From the IMG/VR virus record IMGVR_UViG_3300043773_000274, positions 1 through 41,313 of that record: DNA of 41,313 nucleotides; one strand, 5' to 3'. The position numbers and the translations under genes were made by a program. Positions within the stretch are counted from its first letter, which is position 1, and each line of letters starts with the position of its first letter. A model generated the notes under the pieces. The model did no database searches, was not told the DNA's origin, and saw only the letters and a list, made by a program, of their open reading frames with translations. The stretch is from a virus. This document shows, piece by piece, positions 9,809 through 17,664 of this stretch.

Positions 9809-10399
9809 TCACGCAGTTAGTACGTTAAGGGCGGAGTTGATGTGCGCAACCCTGTCGGCAAGGCCGATTATCCCACCGTTTATCTTTTTTGTCATCCCCG
9901 TGAAGTCCTTGGCGTCGGCTTCTTTGTTTAAACTGCGCTTGTTCCAGTACCAAGCTGCGGTTAGAGCTGCGTATTCTTTGGTCAGGACAAGGTCTGGATC
10001 GGCGATGAAATCCACGCCCAAGGCGTCTGAGGCCATGCGGTAGTTGTCTTTACCTGTCAATTGGATGAGGCCACGACCACGGTACTTCCAGCCATCACCC
10101 TCATCGGTGTTGCCCATCCGGCCAGAGTAGACCTTGTTGGCAATCTTCTCGGGCTGGCGGTGAAACGGCTGCGCTGCGTCCTCTGACGGGAACCGACTGG
10201 GCCACGTGGCGTTTAAACCCTTTGCGCTGTAGTTCAGGTTCTCTTGCAGCGTCTTGAAGTTGGCCGACTCATGGGCGCATTGCCCGATAAACGCAGCTTG
10301 GCGCTCAGGGGTGTTGATCTCAAAGCGGTTAAACGCCGCCGTCAGCGGCTCGAGCCATGACGGATCGATGTGCATTTGCTCAAGTTGGTCTTCAGTCAT
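9809..10399 (-). CDS. endolysin, glycoside hydrolase family 19
   Basis: The 196-residue protein looks like a complete single-domain GH19 lysin. The first catalytic glutamate lies in CAHESANF (E44), a second acidic site in GNTDEGDGWKYRGRG (E100), and the family signature YRGRGLIQLTGKDNY follows. GH19 enzymes cut the glycan strands of peptidoglycan, here for lysis. There is no signal peptide, so export would need the holin encoded immediately upstream, whose stop overlaps this start by 4 bp (10396-10399). Two GTTTAAAC copies (9926, 10211) lie in the gene, both coding Leu-Asn. Confidence 0.93.
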   Translation of the reverse strand: MTEDQLEQMHIDPSWLEPLTAAFNRFEINTPERQAAFIGQCAHESANFKTLQENLNYSAKGLNATWPSRFPSEDAAQPFHRQPEKIANKVYSGRMGNTDEGDGWKYRGRGLIQLTGKDNYRMASDALGVDFIADPDLVLTKEYAALTAAWYWNKRSLNKEADAKDFTGMTKKINGGIIGLADRVAHINSALNVLTA

Positions 10400-10893
10400 T
10401 TAACTGGCCCTGCCTTAGAAAGAAGGTCTGTCTTGGCTTGTGAGCCAGCGCTTGACCCAAAATAATATGCGATTATCCCCGTCCAAGCGGTGGACAAACT
10501 GCCCAACATCATCAAGATAGTTGGGTTGTTGCCGTCCACTTTGCCAAACAGCATCATGCCTAAAATGCCAAAGAACCCAACAGTGATGATCGCGGCCAAG
10601 GCTGGGGGGACAATTGATCTCGTGGCGGCTTGCATATCCCGCGCAGACTTCCTGTCCTCTACAGACAGCTTTTCAAAGTTGAGGCCAAGCTCCTGCGCTT
10701 GTTTCTGCAACTCGATCTCGGCCATTTTGACTTGAGCAATCTGCTCGGCGGACAGCTTGTTGCTGGAGATCAGGTCGCCCACTTTGTCGGGGTCTACGCC
10801 GATTGCCTTGGAGATAGCCGAGACAGCCATCCCCGCCAGTGGACCGCCCATTGCCGTGGCAATTGTGGGCGCGATTTGTTTAAGCCAATCCAT
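10396..10893 (-). CDS. putative holin (3TM-type)
   Basis: The 165-residue protein has an amphipathic Gly/Ala-rich N-terminus (TAMGGPLAGMAVSAI) and a charged helical middle. Two strong membrane segments lie near residues 92-116 (SIVPPALAAIITVGFFGILG) and 123-148 (ILMMLGSLSTAWTGIIAYYF), followed by a short polar tail. This matches the three-segment holin family first named in gene transfer agents. It overlaps the endolysin gene by 4 bp, the usual holin-lysin pairing. It would form the inner-membrane lesion that releases the lysin. Confidence 0.8.
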   Translation of the reverse strand: MDWLKQIAPTIATAMGGPLAGMAVSAISKAIGVDPDKVGDLISSNKLSAEQIAQVKMAEIELQKQAQELGLNFEKLSVEDRKSARDMQAATRSIVPPALAAIITVGFFGILGMMLFGKVDGNNPTILMMLGSLSTAWTGIIAYYFGSSAGSQAKTDLLSKAGPVK

Positions 10894-11501
10894 TACTGTT
10901 TACTCCTTGAAAGCATAGTTGCTGCGATTTGAAGCATGGCGCGGGTGTTCTCAAGGTCTTCAGGCTGAGTAGCCCATCCGACTGTGATCTGCCCAACAAA
11001 CCTGCCCGGCTCCGGCGGAACACTGATGCGGCACGTGTAGGTAACGCCCTTGGCGATGTACCACAAACCCATTTCCGACTGCGCTGACTTGTACTCGCTG
11101 CATGGAATCTCGTTTGCCATGAGCTTGACCACATCCGAATTGTTGCCTGCGTTCTGTGTAAACAGCCCCACGTCCAGCCCGTCGTTTGTCTTGTCTCTGC
11201 CGTCTTTGGCGTAGGCCCGGTGCAGGATGCGTGTGCCAAACATCGAGTTGACCTTAAACACCGCCACAATCTGTGCGCCAGACTGTTTAAACAGATGGGC
11301 TGCTGCGTCCTCTACGCGGTCTTCGGCAATGCTGGGAATTTTCTTGGACTCCTTGTACGCCCCTATCAACAACTCTTGGTTTGTATATACAAAGTAGCCA
11401 GCAAACGTGAGCACGGCCATCAGCACCATCGCAAAGAGACGGAACGGGCTGGAAACATACGCCAGCACCTTGTCAACTAGGTTTAAACGCTCGTCGCTCA
11501 T
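10893..11501 (-). CDS. membrane-anchored lysis-cassette protein of unknown function
   Basis: The 202-residue protein has a cytoplasmic N-terminus of about 20 residues, one membrane segment at about 21-41 (LFAMVLMAVLTFAGYFVYT), and a soluble domain that would face the periplasm. Two cysteines (in EIPCSEY and TYTCRISV) could form a disulfide there. Its stop overlaps the holin start by 1 bp (TAATG) and its start overlaps the next gene upstream by 4 bp, so it belongs to the lysis block. A lysis regulator or host-membrane factor is possible; no family is recognised. Confidence 0.6.
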   Translation of the reverse strand: MSDERLNLVDKVLAYVSSPFRLFAMVLMAVLTFAGYFVYTNQELLIGAYKESKKIPSIAEDRVEDAAAHLFKQSGAQIVAVFKVNSMFGTRILHRAYAKDGRDKTNDGLDVGLFTQNAGNNSDVVKLMANEIPCSEYKSAQSEMGLWYIAKGVTYTCRISVPPEPGRFVGQITVGWATQPEDLENTRAMLQIAATMLSRSKQ

Positions 11502-11968
11502 CTTTGCTGCCCAAGGATGCCCAAGGTGAAATAAATAATAGCGCCTACCAAGATAAAAAAGACAAGCGCCATCAGCACAAGCTCAATGACCTCATCCATC
11601 TCTTTCTTGCGATTGGCCGCAGCTTCTTTTTCACGTCTAGCGTCATGGGCAGACTCTACATCCAACGCCGCTGCTCTGGACTTGATCTTGTTCCAGACGT
11701 CCATCTTGCCTGACTGCATGAACAGGAGTTGCAACTCATCTTCAAACCGCTTGGCCTGATCCAGCGCCATCTCGATCTGGATAGCAGTGCCCATGCTGGA
11801 CTTGGACTTCTTGGCCTGAACAACCGCCTTGGTGGCCGTGGACTTCGCATCAAAGTACTTGCCCAAAACTGGGCCGAGCGAGGACACATCGTCAACAGTC
11901 TTGCTGACCTTCTTAATTAGCGCAACCGCCGCCTGTATACCTGCTAGGGCTGTTAGGGGATCAATCAC
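11498..11968 (-). CDS. coiled-coil protein with C-terminal membrane segment
   Basis: The 156-residue protein has a hydrophobic N-terminal helix (LTALAGIQAAVALIKK) and a long charged helical region with many Lys, Glu and Gln. The last 30 residues contain a clear membrane segment (LVLMALVFFILVGAIIYFTLG). This tail-anchored arrangement and its place in the lysis block suggest an envelope-acting protein. Typical inner-membrane spanins have the anchor at the N-terminus, so a spanin assignment is not supported. No family was recognised. Confidence 0.6.
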   Translation of the reverse strand: MIDPLTALAGIQAAVALIKKVSKTVDDVSSLGPVLGKYFDAKSTATKAVVQAKKSKSSMGTAIQIEMALDQAKRFEDELQLLFMQSGKMDVWNKIKSRAAALDVESAHDARREKEAAANRKKEMDEVIELVLMALVFFILVGAIIYFTLGILGQQR

Positions 11969-12155
11969 TTTCCGCTACTTTCTTTGGTTCAGGCTTGCCT
12001 TTTTCACGCCACTTCAAGCACCACACCAACAGCCTATCAGAAGACCATGACCACCTTATGCACTCGAATACAGGCGCGGGGGCTTGCGCCACTGGGGGTG
12101 GAGGTGGTAGGGCGTCCATACATGCTAGAGCGTCTTCGGGCCGTTTACCCAACAT
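11961..12155 (-). CDS. small proline-rich protein
   Basis: The 64-residue protein has a PPPPPVAQAPAP tract at about residues 17-28, then FECIRWSWSSDRLLVWCLKWREK and a basic/acidic tail. It overlaps the preceding oxygenase gene by 31 bp if the ATG at 12153-12155 is used. An in-frame ATG at 12117-12119 would remove the overlap, and neither has a strong ribosome site. Small proline-rich proteins like this are frequent next to lysis genes in aquatic phages. There is no signal peptide or lipobox that would support an outer-membrane spanin. Confidence 0.5.
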   Translation of the reverse strand: MLGKRPEDALACMDALPPPPPVAQAPAPVFECIRWSWSSDRLLVWCLKWREKGKPEPKKVAESD

Positions 12156-12667
12156 GTAGCTGAGTAACGGATACCGCTGGTTACAGGCGTCACTTGATGG
12201 CGAACAAACGACGGGAACACAATTAATGTCCCGCGTTTCATTTCTACAGGCCCGTTGCCTTCAAACTCAAACTGACCGCCCTCAAACTCTTCTGAGTTAG
12301 ACAGCAATAAAACTGAACTTATTTTTCTAATATTTGGCTTTTTAGCTAACGGGGTCCAGTCTTCGTGCCAGCTATAAAACCCACTTATATCGTAGGCCGC
12401 AAGTTGCACGCGCTCTGGGCGACCCATTTGAAACGCCCACCCTGCAAGCTCATTGGCGTACAAAGAATGATTGTACATAACGGACTCAATCCAGTGGTTT
12501 GTTTTTACCCAACAAACTTTTGAATCGCGTACAGAAATAATTTCTTTATCCTCGCCAACAGTACCATTTGTTTCTTGTAAAACTTTGCGTTCTTCTAAAA
12601 GAATATCGCACATAGCGGGAGAAACAGCATCATCCCATTTCCAAAACTGTGGCAATGATTCGGTCAC
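12125..12667 (-). CDS. 2OG-Fe(II) dioxygenase (prolyl-hydroxylase-like fold)
   Basis: The 180-residue protein carries the complete metal triad of the family: H101-x-D103 in YSWHEDW and H157 in FVRHQVTPV. R167 (GIRYS) is the expected 2-oxoglutarate contact. Strands such as SSVLLLSN and GTLIVFPSF fit a double-stranded beta-helix. The start is a GTG (12665-12667) with an AGGA element upstream. Such oxygenases hydroxylate protein or nucleic-acid targets; no substrate can be read here. The gene sits between the fibre genes and the lysis block, next to a cupin gene, so modification of a virion or surface component is one hypothesis. Confidence 0.82.
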   Translation of the reverse strand: MTESLPQFWKWDDAVSPAMCDILLEERKVLQETNGTVGEDKEIISVRDSKVCWVKTNHWIESVMYNHSLYANELAGWAFQMGRPERVQLAAYDISGFYSWHEDWTPLAKKPNIRKISSVLLLSNSEEFEGGQFEFEGNGPVEMKRGTLIVFPSFVRHQVTPVTSGIRYSATCWVNGPKTL

Positions 12668-12703
12668 GCAAGTATTCCTATACTGTAAGAGTTTTAATCT
12701 GGG

Positions 12704-12994
12704 TCATGTTTTGCCTTCGGCAAATACATTTACAAACACCGTTCCATCTTCTAACGCTTCAATCTCATGCCATTCGTCGGCTTTAAGATTTACGGGTTGC
12801 GTGTCTTTAGTCATTACAAGCTCGCGGCCTTCTTTGCGAACAATACATTTTCCCGCATGGCACATGGTTAGGTGCGAATAAAAATGCCCATGCTTAGGCA
12901 AACCCTCACCCGCATTAGCATGATAGACCGACATAACGGCGCCATCATAAGTAACCATGTGGCGAGCTTTAATGTTAATGACGTCAGTGCCCAT
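12704..12994 (-). CDS. small cupin-fold protein
   Basis: The 96-residue protein fits a single cupin barrel. A histidine-rich first motif, KHGHFYSHLTMCHAG (H35, H37, H41, H46), is followed by a second part with EWHEIEALEDGTVFVNVF. The histidines could bind a metal. The start overlaps the stop of the upstream gene by 1 bp (TAATG at 12994), so translation is probably coupled. It lies 36 bp before the 2OG oxygenase gene. The two metal-binding double-stranded beta-helix proteins side by side may act on the same substrate; that is inference. Confidence 0.65.
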   Translation of the reverse strand: MGTDVINIKARHMVTYDGAVMSVYHANAGEGLPKHGHFYSHLTMCHAGKCIVRKEGRELVMTKDTQPVNLKADEWHEIEALEDGTVFVNVFAEGKT

Positions 12995-13296
12995 TACATC
13001 TCCTGAGCGCCTTCTGAGGACGGTTGGGCGGCTAATACCAGTGTAGGGGCTATCGTACTTGGCGCAGTAATTAAACCATTTGCGCCAATATCCGGAACAG
13101 TAACGTTCAAACGGTTTTCTCTCCAGTAAGCTACAGGTGAGAAGATTGCAATTACATCTTCTAAAGATTCATTTTCAAACGGAAGTCTTGCGCCAATGTG
13201 CATTGTCGGATACCCCTCTGACGTGTAAATAACCTCCATACACCTAGCTTCTTTGTCAACAGCAATAATTTTGTATGAATAAGTAATTTCGTTCAT
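12994..13296 (-). CDS. small conserved phage protein (fibre-adjacent)
   Basis: The 100-residue protein begins MNEITYSYKIIAVDKEARCM. I chose the ATG at 13294-13296 because it overlaps the fibre stop as ATGA; the longer open frame upstream lies entirely within the glycine-rich fibre gene and has Arg/Trp-rich shadow composition. The N-terminal half looks like a small beta-rich domain (MEVIYTSEGYPTMHIGARLP). The C-terminal 30 residues are Ala/Pro/Thr-rich. Position suggests a fibre assembly factor, chaperone or structural accessory; no family was firmly identified. Confidence 0.6.
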   Translation of the reverse strand: MNEITYSYKIIAVDKEARCMEVIYTSEGYPTMHIGARLPFENESLEDVIAIFSPVAYWRENRLNVTVPDIGANGLITAPSTIAPTLVLAAQPSSEGAQEM

Positions 13297-14228
13297 GATA
13301 TTGACCCCAATCGCGTTCCTGTTGACACGTATGTTATGTTTGAATTTCCGGTAATACAACCTCCGGCAGCGCCGCCAGCGCCGCCAGAACCATGAGGTGC
13401 AAATGTTGTTTGACCAGCGCTTCCGGCAGAACCCCAACCCCCGCCAGTTCCGCCCGTACCACCACCGCCAGTTCCGGACCAAAAAGCGCCGTTTCCGCCA
13501 GTACCAGCAGACGATACAGTCCCTGCACCTCCCGCTTGTGAAGGCGTAACAACACCGGGGGAAAGGCCTTGACTAGATGGTGAACCACCAGAGCCGCCGC
13601 TTGAGTTGGCTGCGTTGCTTGACCTACCGCCGCCACCGCCGCCGCCAGCTAAATAACCAGTACCACAATTTTCTAATTGGGCAGGTCCGCCGCCACCGCC
13701 ACCGCCACCGCCACCAGCAATAGTTCCGCTAGCATTGGTTATGGTAATAGCCGTAGAAACGGCCAATGCCAAACCAGCCGCAGACCCCGCTGTCGCCGTA
13801 GGGCTATTAGTGGCGCCCGCCCCATTTCCCCCTGCGCCGCCCATACCAACAATAAAACCGTTATTTACAAGCGAGACACCGCCGGGGAAAGAGCCGTTAA
13901 CTGTAAGTGCGGCTGTTCCTGTTGAGTTTGACGAAATGTATATGCCAGAGCCAATTGTGGCAGCAACTTTGGTGCTTTGATTCCAGCCAGCATTTACTGC
14001 AAGTGTTCGCAGATTGGCATTAGTTTGACCACTGGAAATAGTAAAAGCAAACTCGTTGGATTTGCCGCTTAAATTGGTAATGGCAATAGTCGCGGGGCTT
14101 GCGCCGACGCCAGCTAAGGTACGAACAGCGGCGTCATTTAAAGAAATTGTCGCAGTTGAAGATAGTCCCAACTCAGTGTTAATCTGAGAGAACGACATTG
14201 AATTGCCGGGTACGACTGGTAGCGTCAT
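13293..14228 (-). CDS. glycine-rich tail fibre tip / adhesin
   Basis: The 311-residue protein opens with a fibre-type N-terminus (SMSFSQINTELGLSSTATISLND). The C-terminal half is extremely glycine-rich, with runs of up to 10 Gly and many GGxGG blocks separated by variable loops (AQLENCGTGYL, FWSGTG, TTFAPHGSG). Glycine-rich distal adhesins with polyglycine-II sandwiches are known from T-even-like phages (S16 gp38), where the loops between Gly motifs decide the receptor. A good AAGGAG site precedes the ATG at 14226-14228. It is the last of the fibre genes, which fits a tip. The homology is by architecture only. Confidence 0.7.
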   Translation of the reverse strand: MTLPVVPGNSMSFSQINTELGLSSTATISLNDAAVRTLAGVGASPATIAITNLSGKSNEFAFTISSGQTNANLRTLAVNAGWNQSTKVAATIGSGIYISSNSTGTAALTVNGSFPGGVSLVNNGFIVGMGGAGGNGAGATNSPTATAGSAAGLALAVSTAITITNASGTIAGGGGGGGGGGPAQLENCGTGYLAGGGGGGGRSSNAANSSGGSGGSPSSQGLSPGVVTPSQAGGAGTVSSAGTGGNGAFWSGTGGGGTGGTGGGWGSAGSAGQTTFAPHGSGGAGGAAGGCITGNSNITYVSTGTRLGSIS

Positions 14229-14237
14229 GCTTGCTCC

Positions 14238-15002
14238 TTACGGTGTGCCGTAGGCGGTAATGTTTGTCAACGCAGTAAAGTTGCCCGAAGAGTCCATCGA
14301 AGCAATATTTGTAGCCCCGTATTTGAAGTACAGCTTGCCGCCGGACTCAATGATAGAGAAACCGGCTGTAACAACCGTTGTTGCTGCCGCAGCCGTAGTG
14401 GCGTTGCCCGCCGTTAGACTTGCTGCGGTGCCAGTGATATTTGTTCCAACCAAAGCGGTGGGCGTACCCAAAGCGGGAGTTACCAGCGTTGGGCTGGTGC
14501 TTAAAACTGTGTTGCCAGTGCCGGTGGATGTGGCTACGCCTGTGCCGCCGTTAGCTACGGGAAGAATACCGGAAAAGCTGGCAGCATCGGTGGTGCGGAA
14601 GTTGGTTCCGTCACTGAACATCGCCACTTTGCCCCCTGCGGCTACTGCGACTCCTAAGCCAGCAGCCGTGGTATTACCCAGCACCGTGGAGTTATAGACC
14701 GTCGCTACGTATGCAGTGGTGTTGTAGATAACGTAGGTCTTTTCCTGCGGGGGAGCGTAGACGGCAAAGGGCGCACTTGTTGAAGTAGTCAGTGCAATGA
14801 CAGCATTTCGCGCTTGGTCAGCAGCACCGTCCAGCGCAGTGAAGGCTTGGTTGGCCGAAGTAACGGACACTGCCACGTAACCAGCAATAGCCGACTCAAT
14901 GATCGTGCCAAGGTTGGAATTGGTTGTGGTGTTCCACGTACCGGCTTGGTCGCCTGCGCCAATCAGTTCGATCCGCAGTGAGGGGGAGTAGGTGCTTGCC
15001 AT
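14238..15002 (-). CDS. tail fibre / collar module protein
   Basis: The 254-residue protein has an N-terminus (LRIELIGAGDQAGTWNTTTN) typical of phage fibre proteins. A beta-rich region and the linker LPVANGGTGVATSTGTGNTV follow. It also has TSPTLVTPALGTPTALVGTNITGTA, a module that recurs in the next fibre gene. The C-terminus (KYGATNIASMDSSGNFTALT) looks like a short trimeric head domain. An AAGGA site precedes the ATG. The shared modules suggest the two fibre proteins recombine or co-assemble. Confidence 0.75.
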   Translation of the reverse strand: MASTYSPSLRIELIGAGDQAGTWNTTTNSNLGTIIESAIAGYVAVSVTSANQAFTALDGAADQARNAVIALTTSTSAPFAVYAPPQEKTYVIYNTTAYVATVYNSTVLGNTTAAGLGVAVAAGGKVAMFSDGTNFRTTDAASFSGILPVANGGTGVATSTGTGNTVLSTSPTLVTPALGTPTALVGTNITGTAASLTAGNATTAAAATTVVTAGFSIIESGGKLYFKYGATNIASMDSSGNFTALTNITAYGTP

Positions 15003-15004
15003 GA

Positions 15005-16165
15005 TTATCCTTGCGTTGATTTTGCCACTACTTGCTCTAGCGCGGTGACCTTGGCGTTCAGTTCTTTGATGGCCTCAATTAACAAAGGGACCAAGCGCTC
15101 GTAGCGAACAGTCAAGTAATTTTCGTCAATTGGGGCCGGGGCCACAACTTCTGGCTGAACTGCTTGGACTTGCTGCGCGGATACACCAACTTCCAAAATC
15201 TTCTCGTAACCAAACGACTGTGCAAGCTCGTTGGCCTCGTAGTAAAAGCCGTTGAGCGTCAGTACTTTAGCCAGCGCATCAGGGATGTTGCCAAGGTTTG
15301 TCTTAAAGCGATCATCTGAGTAGTAGGCTGTAATGTTGTTGGTTGCGCGAATTTCGCCGGTAGTGCCAGAAGCAGCAGTTCCAACACCAAGAGAAGTTAC
15401 TTGAGTAGAAGCATTTGGAACGGCGTAAAGAACTGTGCCGCCAGCACCGAAAGCGACTGAAGAAGCATCAGTTCCAGTAAATGTTAGGGTGTTAGAAGCG
15501 GTAAGTGTTTTACCATTAGCAATAGTCAATGTAGCACTGGTTGCTGGAGCAGTAAGCGCTACCTTGTTAATAGAGGTTGCCGTCGCAACACCAAGAACAG
15601 GAGTTACCAGCGTGGGGCTGGTAGCAAACACCGCTACCCCCGTGCCCGTCTCGTCAGTCAAAGCCCCAATAAGCTGCGACGATGTAAATGAACCCAGAGA
15701 CGCGGCATTGCCAACGGATGTAACCGCGCCGGTCAAGTTGGCGTTTGTAGTTACGTTGCCAGCAGTTAAGCCAGAAGCCGTGCCTGTAATGTTTGTACCA
15801 ACGAACGACGCAGGCGTACCCAAAGCGGTAGCATTGCCAGAAGCATCAAGATTGACTGATTTGCTAGAGGGGTAGGTAACAAATACGTCTTTTGTGCCTG
15901 CCGAAAATGTAAGCGCGGTTGGCTGTGTTCCTGCGCTGTTTGACAGCACCGTTGTTCTGGCCAGCGTAGTTCCAGAAGAAGTGTACGTACCAATACCGAC
16001 TTCCCACTCAGATGTGGTTTGACCGGCAATCGTGTAGTAGGTGGTGTTGGCGTCGCCAACTACCGCAAAAGACTGAAAGCCCGGTGCTGCGCCAAGCAGA
16101 GTTACTGTTCCAGTACCCGCCGTGGTGGTTGATTCTTTTACGCGATCCGCAAGTACGAGTGCCAT
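15005..16165 (-). CDS. tail fibre with C-terminal S74 intramolecular chaperone
   Basis: The 386-residue protein is fibre-like at its N-terminus, with low-complexity Thr/Ala/Gly strands in the middle and the TSPTLVTPVLG / VGTNITGTASGLTAGN modules shared with the neighbour gene. The last 104 residues match Peptidase_S74. S283 begins SDDRFKTNLGNI, the usual self-cleavage site with its Ser and following Lys, and the chaperone ends in a coiled coil (LIEAIKELNAKVTALEQVV). These domains trimerise the fibre and are then released by autocleavage before Ser283. A strong AAGGA site precedes the ATG at 16163-16165. Confidence 0.88.
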   Translation of the reverse strand: MALVLADRVKESTTTAGTGTVTLLGAAPGFQSFAVVGDANTTYYTIAGQTTSEWEVGIGTYTSSGTTLARTTVLSNSAGTQPTALTFSAGTKDVFVTYPSSKSVNLDASGNATALGTPASFVGTNITGTASGLTAGNVTTNANLTGAVTSVGNAASLGSFTSSQLIGALTDETGTGVAVFATSPTLVTPVLGVATATSINKVALTAPATSATLTIANGKTLTASNTLTFTGTDASSVAFGAGGTVLYAVPNASTQVTSLGVGTAASGTTGEIRATNNITAYYSDDRFKTNLGNIPDALAKVLTLNGFYYEANELAQSFGYEKILEVGVSAQQVQAVQPEVVAPAPIDENYLTVRYERLVPLLIEAIKELNAKVTALEQVVAKSTQG

Positions 16166-16173
16166 ATATGTCC

Positions 16174-16941
16174 TTAATCCGTCTCAACCAATTCCCAGTT
16201 GGGTGTTTGAGAAGTATTTACCAAAATCCAGTAAACGGCGGTTGTGGTTCCAACTGCGCCCGAAGCTTGAACGCCAGACAAAGCAAGCGACCTTGCAGCA
16301 AGCCCAACCGTGCCAACGGCCCCTGCTGCTGCGACACTAGTTAACCCAATTTCTTGGCCTTGCGTTACTGTACCTACCGCCCCGGAAGCTGCCACACCTG
16401 ACAAGGCAACAGAAAGTGCGGAGGATGCCGTACCAACTAAACCTGACCCCGTTACACCTACTACCGCTACAGACTGGCTTGGAGTTACTGACCCTACAGC
16501 GCCTGAAGCGTCTACGCCCGTAAGTGGGACGCCAACAAAACCTAAAACGCCAGCAGCCTCTACGCCCGTCAAGGCAATTGAGCGCTCCGCCCCAATAGAC
16601 CCAACACTGCCAGATGCCGCTACACCTGTAAGAGACTCACTCACAAGTCTTTCAACAGACCCAACCGCCCCAGATGCAGCTACGCCTGTCAGAGCAACCG
16701 TAAGAGCCGGAGTTGCTGTACCAACAAACCCGCTAGCTACAGCGGTAAGTACTGCGTCCGACTCGTTATAGATCACCCCACCAACAAGGCCGGATGCCGC
16801 TACGCCTGACAGCGCAACAGCGTTTTCTTCTGCTACAGACCCAACTTCTCCAGACGCAGACACGCCCGTTAGGGCGGCGGCGACTACAAGTTTGTCAAGC
16901 GCAGCAAACGGAACCTCTGCAAATGCGGATATACCAAACAT
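16174..16941 (-). CDS. virion repeat protein with eleven ~20-residue repeats
   Basis: The 255-residue protein starts MFGISAFAEVPFAAL. About 11 repeats of roughly 20 residues follow, with consensus (A/S)L(T/S)GVAASGAVGSV and a variable 6-8 residue tail. It ends with a short Trp-containing tail (WILVNTSQTPNWELVETD) that I associate with aquatic phage fibre proteins. Repeats with small residues at fixed spacing fit a beta-solenoid or stacked-turn shaft. It is the first gene of the fibre block, 8 bp before the S74 fibre. Function is inferred to be a shaft or decoration. Confidence 0.65.
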   Translation of the reverse strand: MFGISAFAEVPFAALDKLVVAAALTGVSASGEVGSVAEENAVALSGVAASGLVGGVIYNESDAVLTAVASGFVGTATPALTVALTGVAASGAVGSVERLVSESLTGVAASGSVGSIGAERSIALTGVEAAGVLGFVGVPLTGVDASGAVGSVTPSQSVAVVGVTGSGLVGTASSALSVALSGVAASGAVGTVTQGQEIGLTSVAAAGAVGTVGLAARSLALSGVQASGAVGTTTAVYWILVNTSQTPNWELVETD

Positions 16942-16966
16942 GGTCTACGGCTTACGCCGCCTCCGC

Positions 16967-17458
16967 TTAGGTTGTTGCCAAGCGAATTAACGCAGCCGAA
17001 GTTGTGTTGGCAGGCATGGTCAGTGTAAACGTGCCAGCCGTAATGGTTTGGGAACCAAACGTGTGGACACTGATAGCCTTGTTGCTCTGAGTTGAGTTGT
17101 ACAACAACACAGCGTCAAACGCTGTAGACAGTGTCACTGTGGTGTAGGTAATAGACGCTGAAGGCGTGAAGAACGCTACGCCAGCAGTTGCTGAAGCGTT
17201 GGTTGAATTTGGTGCCGTGGCATTTGTCACCGTTACGCCGCCAGCAACATAGTTCGTACCAGAGACTTCGTTAACTGCCGTATACGCAGTGGCAGAGGCG
17301 TTCATTGTTGCTGATGCCAAGTACAGCGCCGCTTTAAGCGTATCTGTGGTCGGGGCGGTCAAACTGGTGCGCGAGACAAGCGTTGCAGCGCCGAGTTGAT
17401 GCTCTCCCAGCATAAGCTCTTCCATAAACGAAGTGCACATTGATTGAGTATTTGCCAT
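16967..17458 (-). CDS. beta-rich virion protein, paralogue A
   Basis: The 163-residue protein shares its framework with the gene at 17665-18081: LK.ALYLA, YTA..E.SGT.YVAGG, NKAI..(H/L)(T/D)FGS and a closing MP.NT.SAALIR. The two copies flank a 62-residue gene, so they look like an old tandem duplication. The family is common beside fibre genes in aquatic phages and is probably a virion surface component. An AAGGAAAT site precedes the ATG at 17456-17458. Confidence 0.65.
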   Translation of the reverse strand: MANTQSMCTSFMEELMLGEHQLGAATLVSRTSLTAPTTDTLKAALYLASATMNASATAYTAVNEVSGTNYVAGGVTVTNATAPNSTNASATAGVAFFTPSASITYTTVTLSTAFDAVLLYNSTQSNKAISVHTFGSQTITAGTFTLTMPANTTSAALIRLATT

Positions 17459-17467
17459 GATATTTCC

Positions 17468-17656
17468 TTAAAAAGATGCCACTGAGCTAGTGAGCGTTAC
17501 GGTTTTCTTCAGTCGAACATGCGCGGATCGATGTACAAGCTCTTCCTCCAGCCAGTACTCAACCCACGTTGTGGTTTCGTTGTCATTATCCACTGTACCC
17601 TCTCGCTTTTCAAGCAGCGAGTCGTCCATTTCGCCTCTAGTTGTGGTTACAAGCAT
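17468..17656 (-). CDS. small acidic protein between paralogous virion genes
   Basis: The 62-residue protein starts MLVTTTRGEMDDSLLEKREG. It has an acidic middle (TVDNDNETTTWVEYWLEEELVHRSAH) and a Thr/Ser-rich end. It is 9 bp upstream of paralogue A and 8 bp downstream of paralogue B. Its conserved-looking WVEYWLEEELVHR segment and tight spacing support a real gene. I do not recognise a family. Confidence 0.55.
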   Translation of the reverse strand: MLVTTTRGEMDDSLLEKREGTVDNDNETTTWVEYWLEEELVHRSAHVRLKKTVTLTSSVASF

Positions 17657-17664
17657 GTTGATCC

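Noticed and set aside
11498-12155. Rz/Rz1 spanin pair
   Set aside because: The coiled-coil protein has its anchor at the C-terminus and the proline-rich protein has neither a signal peptide nor a usable lipobox.
13297-13482. N-terminal extension of the fibre-adjacent gene
   Set aside because: Arg/Trp-rich translation of the fibre gene in another frame; the ATG at 13296 makes a proper ATGA overlap.
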